From: Toxorhynchites rutilus septentrionalis
Taxonomy: Eukaryota > Arthropoda > Insecta > Diptera > Culicidae
Reading direction: 5' to 3'
DNA: 64,000 nt
Assembly: GCF_029784135.1 (NCBI RefSeq)
Contig: NC_073746.1
Coordinates: 150,771,056 to 150,835,055 of the forward strand
A program made the position numbers and the translations under genes. Shown here piece after piece: positions 1 through 12,075 of the stretch. The notes beneath the pieces were generated by a model. The model was not told where the DNA came from, made no database searches, and saw nothing but the letters and a program-made list of their open reading frames with translations. Numbering within the stretch: position 1 is the first letter of the stretch; the number at the start of each line of letters is the position of its first letter.

Positions 1-441
1 CAGTTTCCGCGTAGTTCTTGAGACACGCATGGAAAGAATTGAAAGCAATATTTATTCTTTTTGAAAAGAGGCGACTCTATTTGTTTCCAATGCTTATTAT
101 GACATTGTAATCATGGGGGAATTTAATACTCATCAGCTATAAAGGGCTGTCCTCTCGTCTCGAATGATTCATGGGGATTTTCGTAGTCAAATGATGACTA
201 AGCAAACGATCGTGCAGTCAATATCAGGACCCTCCAATGATTGATCTTCTAATTGACCAGGGGCTGGAGGCGAATGACCTGTATAGTTTAAAGCCATTAT
301 AATAATAAAAATCAATCAATCAAAGGATGTTCCCAACTTGGAAAATCTCGTACTCGGCACCCCGAGTGCGTTTACTCAGGTCAGGTTTACTCCTGTTTTT
401 GATGGAATAAAAATAGTAAACGTTAGTCGTAAGTTAGTTAG
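1..441. other. Gene-free AT-rich repeat debris
   Basis: No coding signal was recognised. A stretch near 237-258 resembles a segment found inside the Helentron-like elements at 3095 and 13830. The phrase around 262-310 recurs near 860-900 and 1070-1110, which suggests related repeat tails. Confidence 0.5.
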
Positions 442-1592
442 TTTTGACGTAGAACTACGTCTTTCAGGAAGAGTGCCAAAACAGAAAACAGGTCACGTTT
501 AAATTCATGAAAACTGGAAGAACTTCCTTTTTCCCATACATTTGTTCGGCCGATTTGTGTGCTAACCCTACCCGTATTTCGAATGCTTATAACATGAACA
601 TTTCTTAATAGATCGGAAAGATGTTTGCATCAAGTGATAAGAAATATTTCTGCGCGTCTATCACAATTAATAAAATGTTATTTTCCATGAGATGAACAAT
701 TGAATAACTGTAAAATATCAAGCGTTATCTAAACGCCCTGTGGAAATCCGCTTTGCAAATATACATGCAAGTCGGGGGTATTTTTGTTCCCACCGAGCTG
801 TGTTTCCCTAACACGGACTTCAAAATCATTGTGCCTGGGAGAATCCGCTTCCATAAAACCCTTAGAGGCGACTGAACTGAAAAGTTTAAAGCCTCTTTAA
901 TCCAGCATCATCATCATTCCATAAAACGATTTCGTTGCGTGGACATCGACTGGACAACATCGTTTCTAGACGAGCTGGACGGCGAGGGGTCGAGTGCCTT
1001 TCTCAATGCAAGAGGGTGGAGGTGTAGTGCTGGAGTAGAGTAAAGTTTTCCAAGTGCCTTTCTCAAGGCTAGAAACGAATGAACTGAAAAAATTTATAGT
1101 CTTTATAATACAAAACCTTCCTTCCTTCCATAAAACATGCAAGTCGGGGGTATTTTTTTCCACTGAGCTTTGTTTCTCTAACACGGAATTCAAAATTAAT
1201 GTGTCTGAGGGAATCCGCTTTGCTAATACATGCAAGTCGGGGGTAATTTTTGGTGGTGGGTACTTTTGTACTCGCTTTGTACTGAGAAGCCTGGGAAAAT
1301 CGTCATTTCAGAAACTAGAGGTGAACGAACTTTCGCGGTTCGAGATCTATGTAAACATGAGATGTGCAATAATTTCAGAGGAAAATTTAAAATATAATGA
1401 TCGTTTGACAATTTTTCCGTTCAAATATTTTGGTAGTCCTAGGCATAATATCAAACGTAAAAGGACGTTCATCAAATTTATTTGTAACGAAGAACATAAT
1501 CTATTACAAAAATTTCGATGCATTCTAAAGTAATATTCGAAGTGGTAAACAATTGGATTTCATAATAGATTTTGGTAGTTCTACGTCGAAAA
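442..1592 (+). mobile_element. GACGTAG-terminus element, about 1.15 kb
   Basis: The left end carries TTTTGACGTAGAACTACGTC, itself a near-palindrome. The right end (about 1571-1592) carries the reverse complement of its first half, TAGTTCTACGTCGAAAA. The interior shares a characteristic segment (about 570-730) with 28830-28980, 45470-45650 and, reversed, 57420-57600. No transposase was seen, so this is probably a non-autonomous DNA element. A sub-segment at 966-1110 recurs inverted at 5090-5225. Confidence 0.55.
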
Positions 1593-1739
1593 TATGCAGT
1601 CGTATCCTAGATAAAACCCCTTACAATTTTTTTTAAATGGAAATTAATCGAACCATATTATAGACTCGACAAATAATAGAATAACGGACTCTGGAGTCGA
1701 AATTTTAAGATGATTTTTGAAATACTGTAACTTCATGAA

Positions 1740-2398
1740 AAATCAACGCATGAATATGGAATATACTTAATTTTAAAGCTTCAACTTTCTAGTTTTAGAA
1801 TATTTTACGAACATATTTTTATTTGGGTGTGTGTAGATGTACTTGACAAAAATATCTGGAAGAAATAAAAAATCGATTTCTTCCTGATTTTTAAACTTTT
1901 TGTAGACCAACACAATTTTTCGCTCAATAGCAAATCTAATTAACCTTATCAAACAGCTTTCATTTGATTTCTAGAACGATCATGTAGGACCCTTCTATAG
2001 AAATATATTTCTGTTTGAATGAAAAATTACACCTTTCCATATCTCCGTATGGAAAGGTGCCACAAAAACGTTCTAGAAATCTGAAATGGATGCTGTTTGA
2101 TTACGTTATTTGGATTTGTTTTTTTTTGTCTGTATTATAGTGACTTTCAACACTTTTGGCTGGTTCGTCACTTTTACTTCCATTTTGGGAAGAATGTCGG
2201 GAGTGAGAATTGAACTCGTGATCTTAGGCGTGAGAGGTACGGAAGTTTCCATTACGCCTCCTCAAATGGATTTGTTATTGACTTAGTTAGCAAAAACATA
2301 TGTTAGTATATAAAAAGTTTAAAAAACAGAATGAAATTGATTTTTTTATTTCTTCCCGATATTTTTCTCCGCTACGTCAACACACACCCATATACATC
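1740..2398. repeat. Palindromic AT-rich repeat
   Basis: The sequence at about 1800-2040 is partly mirrored at 2280-2398, with an apex near 2035-2070 that contains a short perfect hairpin. Part of the left arm recurs at 61080-61160 and 61410-61520, where a SINE interrupts it. A SINE also interrupts the right arm here. Confidence 0.5.
2121..2266 (-). mobile_element. tRNA-headed SINE, minus strand
   Basis: It is flanked by a 10-bp exact direct repeat, TGGATTTGTT, at 2111-2120 and 2267-2276. Read on the minus strand it begins with a tRNA-like head containing a box-B-like GAGTTCAATTCTC and ends in a poly-A run (the T-run at 2120-2127 on plus). The head resembles the fragment at 42835-42897, so they are probably one family. 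Confidence 0.65.
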
Positions 2399-2975
2399 CA
2401 TTCCATGCCCAACCGATGTACTGGTTCTCAGATTTTCGTGAAAAGTGGTTATTCTTTACCGTAAAACATGGGACCCGTTTTTTTCATTTTTTTCATTAGG
2501 GTGGCCATTTCTATTTTAGGATGGTCCGAAAAATCAACTTTTTCCCCTTTTTTCCAGAAATAACTTTTAAAAAAATCATAACTTTTGAAGTACTGGACCG
2601 ATCCCGATGATCAGAGTCTCAAATTCAAAACAATGAACTAGTTTTCCTTGAAAAAATATCACATTTGCAAATAAAATAAAATTTTGTTTTCATAATTATT
2701 GATTGTAATTGTTTTTTTATAGTTCACATGGTCTCGGGACCAAGGGCGCTGTTTTTTTTTAATTTTTGTTTTTTGATAGCTGAGGTTTTTTACATAACAT
2801 ATATTCAAAAATCAGAGAGGCGTTATTTTTTATTCTTGAGTTATGATTTTTCAAAATTAACTGATGGTTCAAAAAATCAATTTTTAATTCTTTTTTCACC
2901 ACAAAAATTCATAACTTTTTAACTACTAGACCAATTCAGATGATCGATATACATCCAAATATCATATACATCAAA

Positions 2976-3718
2976 TTGCTGACCCGGCAAACTTCGTCCC
3001 GCCCAAAATTTGTTTTTTGTTATCGGTACCTTCAAACATTCACGTTTTCTTACTATGAAGAAGTTCATGGGTCCAATCGCAGAACTGTTCATTGATTGAT
3101 CTTCTAATTGACCTAGTTTAATTTTGTATAGCAGCTCCACCTTAGAGAGGGGGGTGGAGTGTCTAACCACCGCAAAAACATTTATTGCACCCTAAAACCA
3201 CCACATGCAAAATTTGTTTCCATTTGCTTGATTAATTCTCGAATAATGCGGAAATTTGAGTTTCGTTCGTATGGCAGCTCTTCCTTAAAGAAAGGGGTGG
3301 AGTGTCTAAACACCGTAAAAACATTTATTGTACCTTAAAACCTTCACATACCAAATTTGGTTTCATTTTCTTGATTAATTCTCGAGTTAGGTGTCGTGCA
3401 CAAATTACGTAACGCGATAAGGGAGGGGGGGGGTTTGTCAAGATTGCGTTACTTTCTGTGTATTAGAGATAGGAAATTGCATTACGTAGGGGTGAGAGGG
3501 GTCCAAAATCCGGATTTTTAGCGTTACGTAATTTGTGCACGAAGCCTTATGCAGAAATTTGTGTTTCACTTGTATGGCAGCCCCACCATAGAGAGGGGGG
3601 TGGAGAGTCTAACCACCATAGAAACATTTATTGCACCCTAAAACCTCCATATGCCTAATTTGGTTTCATTTGCTTGATTAATCCTCGAGTAATGCAGAAA
3701 TTTGTGTTTCATTTGTAA
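2976..3718 (-). mobile_element. Helentron-like element, minus, partial
   Basis: Read on the minus strand, it ends in the same 3' segment (GACGAAGTTTGCCGGGTCAG) as the full copy at 59946-61002. It carries the same tandem unit with 'CTCTCTAAGG' and 'ATGCAGAAATTTGTGTTTC' phrases. The final CTAGT is degraded and the 5' TA-rich start is missing. It is non-autonomous, with no Rep/helicase. A MITE interrupts it at 3390-3546. Confidence 0.6.
3390..3546. mobile_element. Tourist-like MITE, 157 bp
   Basis: The terminal inverted repeats are about 26 bp (CGTGCACAAATTACGTAACG core). TTA occurs on both sides (3387-3389 and 3547-3549) and looks like the target duplication. Related tandem units in the host Helentron-like element run uninterrupted through this position, which confirms an insertion. 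A 3-bp TWA duplication suggests the PIF/Harbinger superfamily. Confidence 0.65.
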
Positions 3719-4175
3719 ATAAATGATTTTTCGGACCATCAGTTAATTTTGAAAAATTATAATTCTAGAACAAAAATAAAACGCCTCTCTGATTTTTGAA
3801 TATGTTATCAAAAAAAAAATTAAAAATATATAGAGCCCTTGGTCCCGAGATCATGTAAACTATGGAAAAAAATACAATCAATAATTACGAAAACAAAATA
3901 CAATGTATTCGCAGGTATAATACTAAAGCTAACTTCAATTTGACATGTTGATCATCTAAATCGGTCGAGTAGTTCAAAGATTATGATTTTTTTGAAAAAA
4001 GTCAGTTTTGGAAAAATGGTAAAAAAGGGATTTTCTAAACCATGTAAACAATAAAAAAAGAATATAATGAATAAATATCAAAACAAAATCCAATTTCGTT
4101 GCAGGTGTAATATTTTTTCAATGAGATAGTTCATTTGCTTTAAATTGATATGTAAACCATCTGAATTGGTAGCAC

Positions 4176-5531
4176 TGCTTCATTATGATCAAGATAGCGC
4201 AAATGCAATCCTAGTTGGAAGCAGTTGTGCGACTGGCACGCGCGTCCAAATAAATTAATAATTTAATATAACTTATTGAATAACTCGGTATTCCCCAAAT
4301 AATTGTTTGGTGTACAACCTTAACACCTACTTCACCATAGCGTCAGTTCAATGCATTGATGACAGAAAACAAACAATGTTGACTGCTTGGAAAAAGGCTG
4401 AATATTTGCCTCAGCAGAGATTCATTACTAATACCCTAGCGTAAATATTTCCCTCTCGCTATCTCTCCTCCTTGTTTATATTTATAATTACGACTGCATA
4501 ATTTGCAACACAAAACAATCATCTATCATAGCATGAAAAAATTAGGCGATTTTTTTAAAATTTGCATCGTTACAGGGCCAATGCACACGGGATCAGATAC
4601 AAATAGGGTTTCAGCGTTGCAAAGATGCATTATTTTTACGTACCGGTTATGAAGCACGCATGTACGCACACAAATATCCATTTATCGATGGCTTGAAGCA
4701 ACTAAATATACACACTCTTATCTCCGTTTTGCGCTCTTCTCAACAGAAGCCCTTTCTGTTAATATCGCCAGTCTAGATTAGCTTAGATATCATCCTTTGT
4801 GGAGAGAGTTTTCCTACCGTCATGCGAAACTAAATCACTGACAAAATTCCAGAACTTTTTTTTTTTCTTGGTGAGCTGACGATAGCCACGCTTGATGATT
4901 CCTCACACAATTGTGTAGCTCAGAACCTTAATGCAATGATTGCAATGCTAGAGACATCAATGAGTGAGTAATTTGGTCGCGTCCACAGCTCAATCCGGAA
5001 CGAAGACATGTGATGACACTAACCAAAGAAGAACAAGTGACATTCATTGCTTTGAATACAGAACGATACTGAAAGTTTGTCTTCCTTCCTTGCTTGAGAC
5101 TTTAACATTCTTCAGTGCATTCGCCTCTAGCCTTCAAAAAGGCCCTTGGAAAACTTTACTTTATCCATAATATTACTCTTCCACCCTCATAGCCTTGAGG
5201 AAGGCATTCGATCCCTCGCCGTTCAGCTCGCCCAATAACGATGTTTTTCAGTCGATTTCCTCACGAAGAATGAAAGTTTGGCTCAGCGAGATCCACTGTT
5301 TATACTCCAGGCAAATGTTCGCCTTCATTCATCTTCTTTTCCTTTGTTCACGGAGGCTTTACATCTTACAATTTACCCTTTGTTGCTCGTTATTGACAGT
5401 TCTGTTCGGGAAAGCACACAAATGGACAGAACAAATAATGTATGAGGAAATGGGAATGCTTCCAATTTTCATCAATTTAAACCATATAGAGACTATGGGA
5501 TTGTAATGTATAGCATATCAAACAAATCTTA
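4176..5531. other. No gene recognised
   Basis: Mixed sequence without a convincing ORF. A segment at 5090-5225 is an inverted relative of 966-1110, so at least part is repeat-derived. The open frame at 5195-5506 has no recognisable domain. Confidence 0.4.
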
Positions 5532-5852
5532 TGGCGGGTTTACATTAGGGAGATCTATAGCTATAGATGGATTTATTCACGTGAAAATAGGTGTAAACGG
5601 GTGAGAATAAATATGATACACTTATTCGAGGTATATATAACTTGAATAAATTGAGCATATGTAAACGCTTGTGAATTTCTCACTGGTGAGAAATCACTGA
5701 AGTTGGATGCAGTTCTACTTCAGGTGAATAAATTCACCGAAAATATGCATATATTCATTATAGAAGTTCACGCTAGTGTAAGCGGTTGATGCGATTTCTA
5801 TAAATGGCATCATATTTCTTCACATGAATATATCACTAGTCTAAACCCACCC
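5532..5852. mobile_element. MITE, 321 bp
   Basis: Imperfect inverted ends: TGGCGGGTTTACATTAGGG on the left and the complement of GGGTGGGTTTAGACTAGTG on the right. TTA occurs immediately outside both ends (5529-5531, 5853-5855). There is no ORF. A 3-bp TTA duplication fits a PIF/Harbinger-derived MITE, but the superfamily is an inference. Confidence 0.6.
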
Positions 5853-6515
5853 TTAGAGAACTTCCGATTCGTTTGGCATGTAAATCGCCTAAATCCATTC
5901 GCGGCAAAATAGTTATTAACGTTAACTTTATTTCATAAAAACGTAACCTGTTTTCGGATTTGGCACCCTTAATGAAAGACGTCAAAAACATAAAACTACA
6001 TGCAATTCAGAGTGAAACATTATACCTAAGTTTTATCCTAAGATAACACGTTTTACCCGTTCTCGAGGCATAACTAATCGTATATAATGAAAATCAAGTT
6101 ATTCTGTCATGGAACTTTAGGCTGCATTGTTCCCGGTAGGCGCGTATCATACACATTTCCCCTATTTATATTCCCCGTTCATGTTTTATTAATCATCCGT
6201 AGTCCTATTCAAAGAATTCTCTACTAGCGTATTCCACTGACAAATGCGTTCATAGATTAGAAATAAAAGGCCCAATGGAATGTGCATTGTCAGCAATTCA
6301 CGCGCGGAAGTGTAAATGTTTATTCACCGCTTCCAATCAAAATCGTTCAAAAGCAACGAAAACACAAGTGATCAAATGCAACGCCCCGAAAGCGCCTGTT
6401 TGTAGGCAGCAGTATAATGTTCGCCGGCAAACTGTGCGAAATGTTTTAAATTATTCCATTTTATAACAGTTGCGATTCAACTAACGGATTTCTTTTTTAT
6501 TTCCCCAAATCGCAG

Positions 6516-6744
6516 GTTCAGCTGGATAACGACAAGTGTCGTCGCGAGCGGGATACACACCTGTCCGGATCCCGGCTGGATCTCGCCACCATATGTGGGC
6601 AACGGAACGCCTCGAGGGCCGGCAGAATGGTCGATTCACATGGCAACGCGCTGCCACCGCTCAGCCCCTCCAGCAACAACAACTCATCTTCGTCGACGGC
6701 GGCCAGCGAAATCGACCAGAAGCTGTTCCCTATGACCCCAAGTG
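6516..6744 (+). CDS. DYRK2-type kinase, exon 1 visible (N-terminal region)
   Basis: Coding exon in the N-terminal regulatory region of a DYRK2-class dual-specificity kinase. The acceptor CAAATCGCAG ends at 6515 after a pyrimidine-rich tract, and the donor GTAAGC starts at 6745. The frame starting at 6516 is open for 76 codons plus one base. It contains a Ser/Asn-rich low-complexity stretch (SPSSNNNSSSSTAAS) and ends in PMTPS. The leftover G joins the AG at 43140-43141 to make a Glu codon, giving PMTPS-E-AIKYYGNRLT, the usual entry to the DYRK NAPA region. Earlier exons were not found and should lie upstream. Base composition is clearly more GC-rich than the flanking repeats. The exon assignment is strong; the exact family member (fly smi35A/Dyrk2) is inferred. 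Confidence 0.8.
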
Positions 6745-8817
6745 GTAAGCAAATATCGTGCATTTTTCGGAGGAATTTGAAGCGTTGTCTTAATTGACTT
6801 AATTAGTTGTGCTCAATTTCTCAAGGTCAAAATACACGTTACCGATGACGATATCACATTTCAGAGCAACCACTCTCATGCAGGTAGTCCACTAATCCTC
6901 TTTCGATTTCCGCACTGCAGATCAAATGACAGAGCACTGGAACATCCGTCCTGCTCACACCAGCTGCACTTTCTTTGCTTTTGATAGGTGGAATTTTCGT
7001 CATTTCGTCACACAGTCAACTGCAGCGAGCTTTATGTGTTTCCAAAAGTCCTGTCAGATCCACTGCAGTGTAACGTGAGATTTAAACTTCCTCCCATCCC
7101 CGGCTCCTCATGACGCCAAATGGTGGAAATAAAACCGATAACGGCGTCGAAAATAACGTCAGCTATTTCGACACTAGAACTGTAAGCACGTTTTTGGAAA
7201 CGTTTTCCGCGGCAACACTTTCGACTGACATGTGTATAAATAGCACATAATTGCAAACGGGGCATTGGGAAGCAATTGTGTGCTATTTTGAGCTGCACCG
7301 AGATTCACAATCAACATGTGCCGAGTTAGGCCATGAATTTCGACCGATACCAGTTTTAGAACACAGCATTCCCGCGTTTTGTTTTCATAATGTAATTTTA
7401 GTGCGTTTATCCTGTCGTATGTTCGGCAAAACATGTTTGGGGTCGGAACAAGGTAAAATGTCCGCTTTTGTATCGATACCGTATCGGTTCAACCGCCGAG
7501 CTGTTGAGGATTTACTCGTAAATCCCCACGAGGAATAAATGGGTGCAGCCACGTTGTCAGGATTACAGTTGCTAGCCATGACGCTCGCACGGCGAACGTT
7601 TGGTTTCTTTGTGTGTGAGACACACCGGCAGCGTGCCACGGCCCACGTGAAACGCCCTCGGTAGGTTCTCCTGCCCGATGCTTCATAATTGGATTTACCG
7701 AGGAAGGAATAAATTTTGATTTATGTGACATTCCGTAGGGGGAGTTATCGGTTGGATCCAAAAGTCGACGGAGTATTTCAAAACCAATGAACGAGATAGT
7801 TTGACGTATATCCAATGCTCGGTATGAGTGTATTCGATGTTTTATAACTGCAAGTTTGTTTTTGTTGGGACGGTATAGCGGTTTTACTTCTCCATGTCTT
7901 ACAATCTTTCCTATTCGATTGATAAATTAAAATAATTCACATGGAAAATGTAAACTTTGTTCATTGAATTCATTCTACTAAATTTCACATTTCATAAATT
8001 CTTGGGAGGGTGAATAGTCGTGAAATCACCACATTTGCTTCTCAGCAAGCAATACATCGAAGGCTTATTATTCGGTTCCTCACGGAGTCAGACAGCCAAT
8101 CACGATAGAAATGTACGCCGGAACGCGGATCGTTCTTTTCGTCTTCGAAATGTGAATCCCCTTGCTAGTTTAGAAGAAGTGATATTTACCAACCATTCTG
8201 ATTTTTCAGAATTTTTGGTACGTTGCTCGCACACTCGCTTTTGCCTGACTATTCAAAAATAATCCTGAAACTTCCCGATTGTTACATCATCTGATTAAAA
8301 ATCAACCGCAATGAGTTGATAGAACAATACTTGGCTCCCTACCAAAATTTTGCAAGTTTGACATTGGCATGATGTTCTTCGTCGATAGCACTATCGTTCC
8401 TAGAGGATCCTCGCCGATCCAAAGCATCATTTCTTACGACGTTTTGATAAGCACTTGGATTGAGAATAGTGTTGCCAAACTCACAGATTTATCTGGAAAG
8501 GTACAGATTTGTTCGATAATTTTGGTACATATTCGTACGGTACAGATTACAGATTTTCGTCATGAAAAAGATTGGTACAGTTTTTTTCCGTTTGTGAAAT
8601 TTCTTACTTTTTTGGTTCAGTGTTATTACTCGAAATCATTAAAGATGCATCCCTTGGAATGAATGGAAACAAAACTAAACGTATCTGTTAAGTGCGATGT
8701 GATACCGATTGAGATATCTAGATCAAGTAATACACTTCCACTGTATTTTTAGTGGCAAGTCTACTCGAGATTTAACTCTATTCTGCGATAAACGTTTGTG
8801 TGACACCACATGCTGAT
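6745..8817 (+). other. DYRK intron, relatively repeat-poor
   Basis: Intronic sequence with near-unique appearance and higher GC than the transposon-rich flanks. No ORF with a recognisable domain was found. A TATAAATA motif at about 7235-7242 could be a promoter element or chance. Close proximity to a coding exon makes enhancers possible, but nothing here proves one. Confidence 0.4.
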
Positions 8818-8856
8818 TAGGCGTGGTGCACAAATAACGTAACGCTAAAAATGTGG
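8818..8856. repeat. Fragment of the 3390-type MITE
   Basis: One end of the GTGCACAAAT(A/T)ACGTAACGC inverted repeat seen complete at 3390-3546. It cuts off the C-terminal side of the minus-strand pseudogene next to it. Confidence 0.55.
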
Positions 8857-9435
8857 TTTTCATTCCACACATCAGCTAACGATTCCCCATACTCAAAATG
8901 TTTCGTTTCCAGTTCCGGGTTACTTGTTTTGAGTTTTTCATCCAAATGAGATCCCTCTTGATCATGAGGAAGTATTGAACCTGTTGTCTCCCGGGAAAGA
9001 GGAGCCATCCGACGTTCAACTCGATGGACTACACTGTTCCCTGGAGCATTTGTAGCAACGATTATTGCATCATGATTCAATTGATTAAAATGATAAAAAG
9101 AAAATATCTATGGCCTTTTCAAAACGAAAGTTTTCATCTGGTCCTCCATCCGCATTAATTATGATTTCTGGCTTGATTATTCCTTGATACCGAATAAATA
9201 CGAATTCAGGCAGCTCACACACCCTTCTTAAATCGAGCCCATGAGAAAATATGTTCGAAGAACAGTGCCTTCCTGAACGAACTGCAACGTACATTGGACC
9301 ACTGTATTGAACTGCTTCCTAGTTCCCTACCCTTATTTTGCAACCTGCGTTAACAAACGGAATGAGTTTTTGTTTAGTAGCCATAACAAAACCATGATCC
9401 GGTAGATTAAAGCGATATTCTAGATGCATTTATCG
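8857..9435 (-). pseudogene. Decayed DGGPDEN-motif ORF
   Basis: Minus-strand coding remnant. In order it reads YRFNLPDHGFVMATKQKLIP, a stop, SGPMYVAVRSGRH, NADGGPDENFRF, then after a frameshift near 9090 ATNAPGNSVVHRVERRMAPL, and later ESLADVWNENH. I recognise this arrangement (PDH, AVRSG+H, DGGPDEN, NAPG.S.VERRMAPLSRE, LA+VW) as a recurrent uncharacterised protein family that behaves like transposon cargo in insect genomes. I cannot name its biochemical function. At least one stop and one frameshift make it a pseudogene, and a MITE fragment truncates its 3' end. Acidic motif residues could be catalytic, but that is speculation. Confidence 0.6.
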
Positions 9436-9652
9436 GCTCTGCTTACTGGCTGCTGTTTAACTCATAATAAGATGTGATTTATCATCTTAGCTCAGGAAAA
9501 ACACCTCATTCGGTCCAACAATCGAAACTAGCTACTCAAACATATAGGGTGCGGGTAAATTTATTTAGGAATAAAAAAGAAATTTTGTTACGTATCCCGT
9601 CACGTCCGTCACACTCTACCGAAATGTCCGTTAGCACATCATTGATGCGTTG

Positions 9653-9875
9653 CCTCCTGGATCGCACGGTTGTGTCCCATTCACCCGAATACCACTCACC
9701 CGAAACACGTTTACTCGAAGCACATTCACCCGAATGTAACAAATACCCGAATGCAACATATACCCGAATGGACATTTACCCGAATGCAGCAAATACCCGA
9801 ATGTAACAAATACCCTAATGCGACAATTAACCGAATGCATCATTTACCCGAATATAATGTTTACCCGAATGAAGA
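9653..9875 (+). repeat. CCCGAATG minisatellite array, left
   Basis: About 15 degenerate units of roughly 12-16 bp built on TACCCGAATG with spacers such as TAACAAA or CACT. The array is entered from GGATCGCACGGTTGTG at about 9658-9673. A mirror-image array at 12420-12715 is bordered by the inverse of that entry sequence, so the two form long, repeat-built inverted ends. Confidence 0.75.
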
Positions 9876-9961
9876 AGTAAAAATTTCGACAAATCAGATT
9901 ATGTGTTTTGTCGAATCTCCTGTTGATAAATAAGATAAAATCAAAACAACATGAAAAAGCA

Positions 9962-11350
9962 CGCCGAGACAACTTGCAGGCGATGGAGTTATTTCCATCA
10001 CGGGTTATAATCCCGCCGTTCTGCAAAAATCCTTGCAAGATACCCTGAACAACCTGTTCACGTGGGCTCTCAAGCTGGGTATCGAATTCTCTACGGAGAA
10101 AACCGAAATGGTCGTTTTTTCTAGGAAGCACGAACCCGCCCAATCCCAGCTTCACCTATCCGGCAAAACGATCAAGCACTCGATGTTTTTCAAAAACCTT
10201 GGAGTATATTTTGACTCTAAATGTACCTGGGGAATACACATTGCGTATTTGATCGAAAATCTACTCCAACTGATTCCTCAGTCAAGTTTTATGTCTTTAT
10301 ACCATGAGTACCTTACCCACGACGTGCACCCTTCACCAGGCATCTCCAACCAAGTTTGCTTCCCATACTTTTGCAATTCCTCTGTCATTTTTGATCTGTC
10401 CATGCGACAAAAAGTCCATGGAATCCCAAATCATCTACGATCAGATTCTTTTCCGCCGATATTTTCGGCAGAATATGGGGGCAAAGTTAGATCTGATAAA
10501 ATGTTCTTTACTGACGGTTCATTCATAAACGGGTCCACTGGCTTTGGCATCTTCAATGAAAATTCCAGTGCCTCTTTCAAACTCAAAGATCCTTGTTCCG
10601 TGTATGTGGCTGAACTGGGTGCGATATACTACGCACTGGGGATCATTGAAACATTGCCCATCGACCACTATTTTATTTTTTCAGAGTCTCAGCTCATTAG
10701 AGGCAATCCGCTCAATGAAGGTTGATAAACGCTCATCTTATTTCCTAACAAGAATAAGACAACTATTGAGTGTTTTGGTCGAAAAATTATTCAAGATTAC
10801 CTTAGCATGGGTTCCCTCTCATTGCTCGATTCCGGGGAATGAGAAAGCGGACTCGCTAGCTAAGGTGGGTGCTTTAGAAGGCACTCTTTTTGAAAGGCAA
10901 ATTGCTTATAATGAATTTTTCCACATTCCTCGTCAGTACACGCTCGTAAGTTGGCAGCGCATGTGGAGTGGAGATGAGTTCGGTCGTTGGTTACACACGA
11001 TTATCCCTAAGGTCTCGACGAGGGCATGGTTCAAGGGATTGAATGTAGGTCGTGATTTCATTCGCGTGATATCTCGGCTTATGTCCAATCACTACAACCT
11101 AAACGCGCATCTCTATCGCATTGGGCTCGCAGCAAACAATCTTTGTGATTGTGGCGATGGCTACCACGACATCGAGCATGTTGTCTGGTCGTGTATCCGG
11201 TTCCATACTGCTCGCTCTCAGCTCTCTAGAGCACTGAGAGCACAAGGCAGACAATCGGAGATCCCCGTCCGGGATATCTTAGGTAGCCGTGATCCTGATC
11301 TTCTGCTTCATCTATACCTGTTCCTCAGAAACGCCGATGTCAACGTTTAA
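9962..11350 (+). pseudogene. LINE ORF2 remnant: RT end, RNase H, C-terminal Cys/His motif
   Basis: Starts at the RT active-site region, where the intact relative has LADDG and this copy reads LAGDG, so a catalytic Asp is lost. It continues through LGIEFSTEKTEMVVFSRKH. A deletion after TWGIHIAYL removes the thumb region. RNase H follows, with FTDGS, VAELGAIYYAL, a damaged third motif (SESQ for TDSL) and WVPSHCSIPGNEKADSLAKV. A frameshift near 10690 moves the reading to the frame that ends at 11350. The C-terminus keeps CDCGDGYHDIEHVVWSC, a Cys/His motif usual for this LINE group. It cannot encode an active enzyme. Confidence 0.85.
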
Positions 11351-11869
11351 TGATGTTTCCTTCGTTGTGTCCCCGTTTCATATCCCTCCTATCCGATCGA
11401 TAAACTTTTACTTAGTCGCGGCAATACATACACACACTCTTTACAGACACACGGGCCAAAGGTTGTGCAGTCCACTGATCATTCAACAAGAGTCAAAGGT
11501 TGTACCGCTCATGACAACTCTACACGAACTGATGATTGCGCCGGCTAGTGACCATTCTATCCTGGATTCCTCGAGTCGAGAAAGACGCACCACGCTAGAT
11601 ATGGGGTACAGACTAGGGGGGCGTTGCTGATTAATGATCAGCTGCATCCCAATAGGAAGTATCCCGTGTCGGGCACACGTACAGAGCATTGGAGACAGCA
11701 ACATCCCAATTACGAAAACACTTGTAATACTAACCTCGAGCCAACAGCGAGTAATCGGTTACATATTACTAACATAGATAATAAGAAAAATTGTCAAAGT
11801 ATTGAACTCGCGGCCCCGTGAGGCTAACGCCATATAAGCCTTTATAAAAATATGTATTTTGGAAAAAAA
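9962..11869 (+). mobile_element. 5'-truncated non-LTR retrotransposon (RNase H-bearing LINE)
   Basis: It is bordered by a 14-bp exact target duplication, AACATGAAAAAGCA, at 9948-9961 and 11870-11883, and ends in an A-rich tail (11862-11870). Only the 3' part of ORF2 remains, followed by a 3' UTR. It lies between the two CCCGAATG arrays. Protein similarity to the LINE at 17467-22003 is evident throughout, but it is a distinct subfamily. Confidence 0.85.
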
Positions 11870-12075
11870 AACATGAAAAAGCAACAAAAATACGAATTAA
11901 AATGAGAAATTGTAATGAGGAAATTCTAAAAAGACGTTGAAGATTTCGCTGTATGATTTTTAGAAATTAGTGTAGGCATAATTGACATGCGGTCTTCATT
12001 CCGTTCCGTATTGATTTTTAAGAGATCAAGAGATCATTCAGAAATGAACATGGGTTATGGAATATGGAGGCCTCT

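Larger units (their letters stand above)
2399..4175. mobile_element. Foldback element, family A, with nested insertions
   Basis: Inverted arms at about 2480-2885 and 3719-4150 share recognisable phrases such as GGTCCGAAAAATCA and GGTCTCGGGACCA in opposite orientation. The left end (CATTCCATG, about 2399) matches the terminus of the complete copy at 53692-54920. The right terminus is not visible, so this copy is truncated there. A Helentron-like element sits between the arms. No ORF of its own was seen. Confidence 0.55.

Noticed and set aside
9670..9933. ORFs encoding proline/asparagine/threonine repeats over the CCCGAATG array
   Set aside because: Open frames are a by-product of a short tandem repeat without stops; there are no other coding signs.
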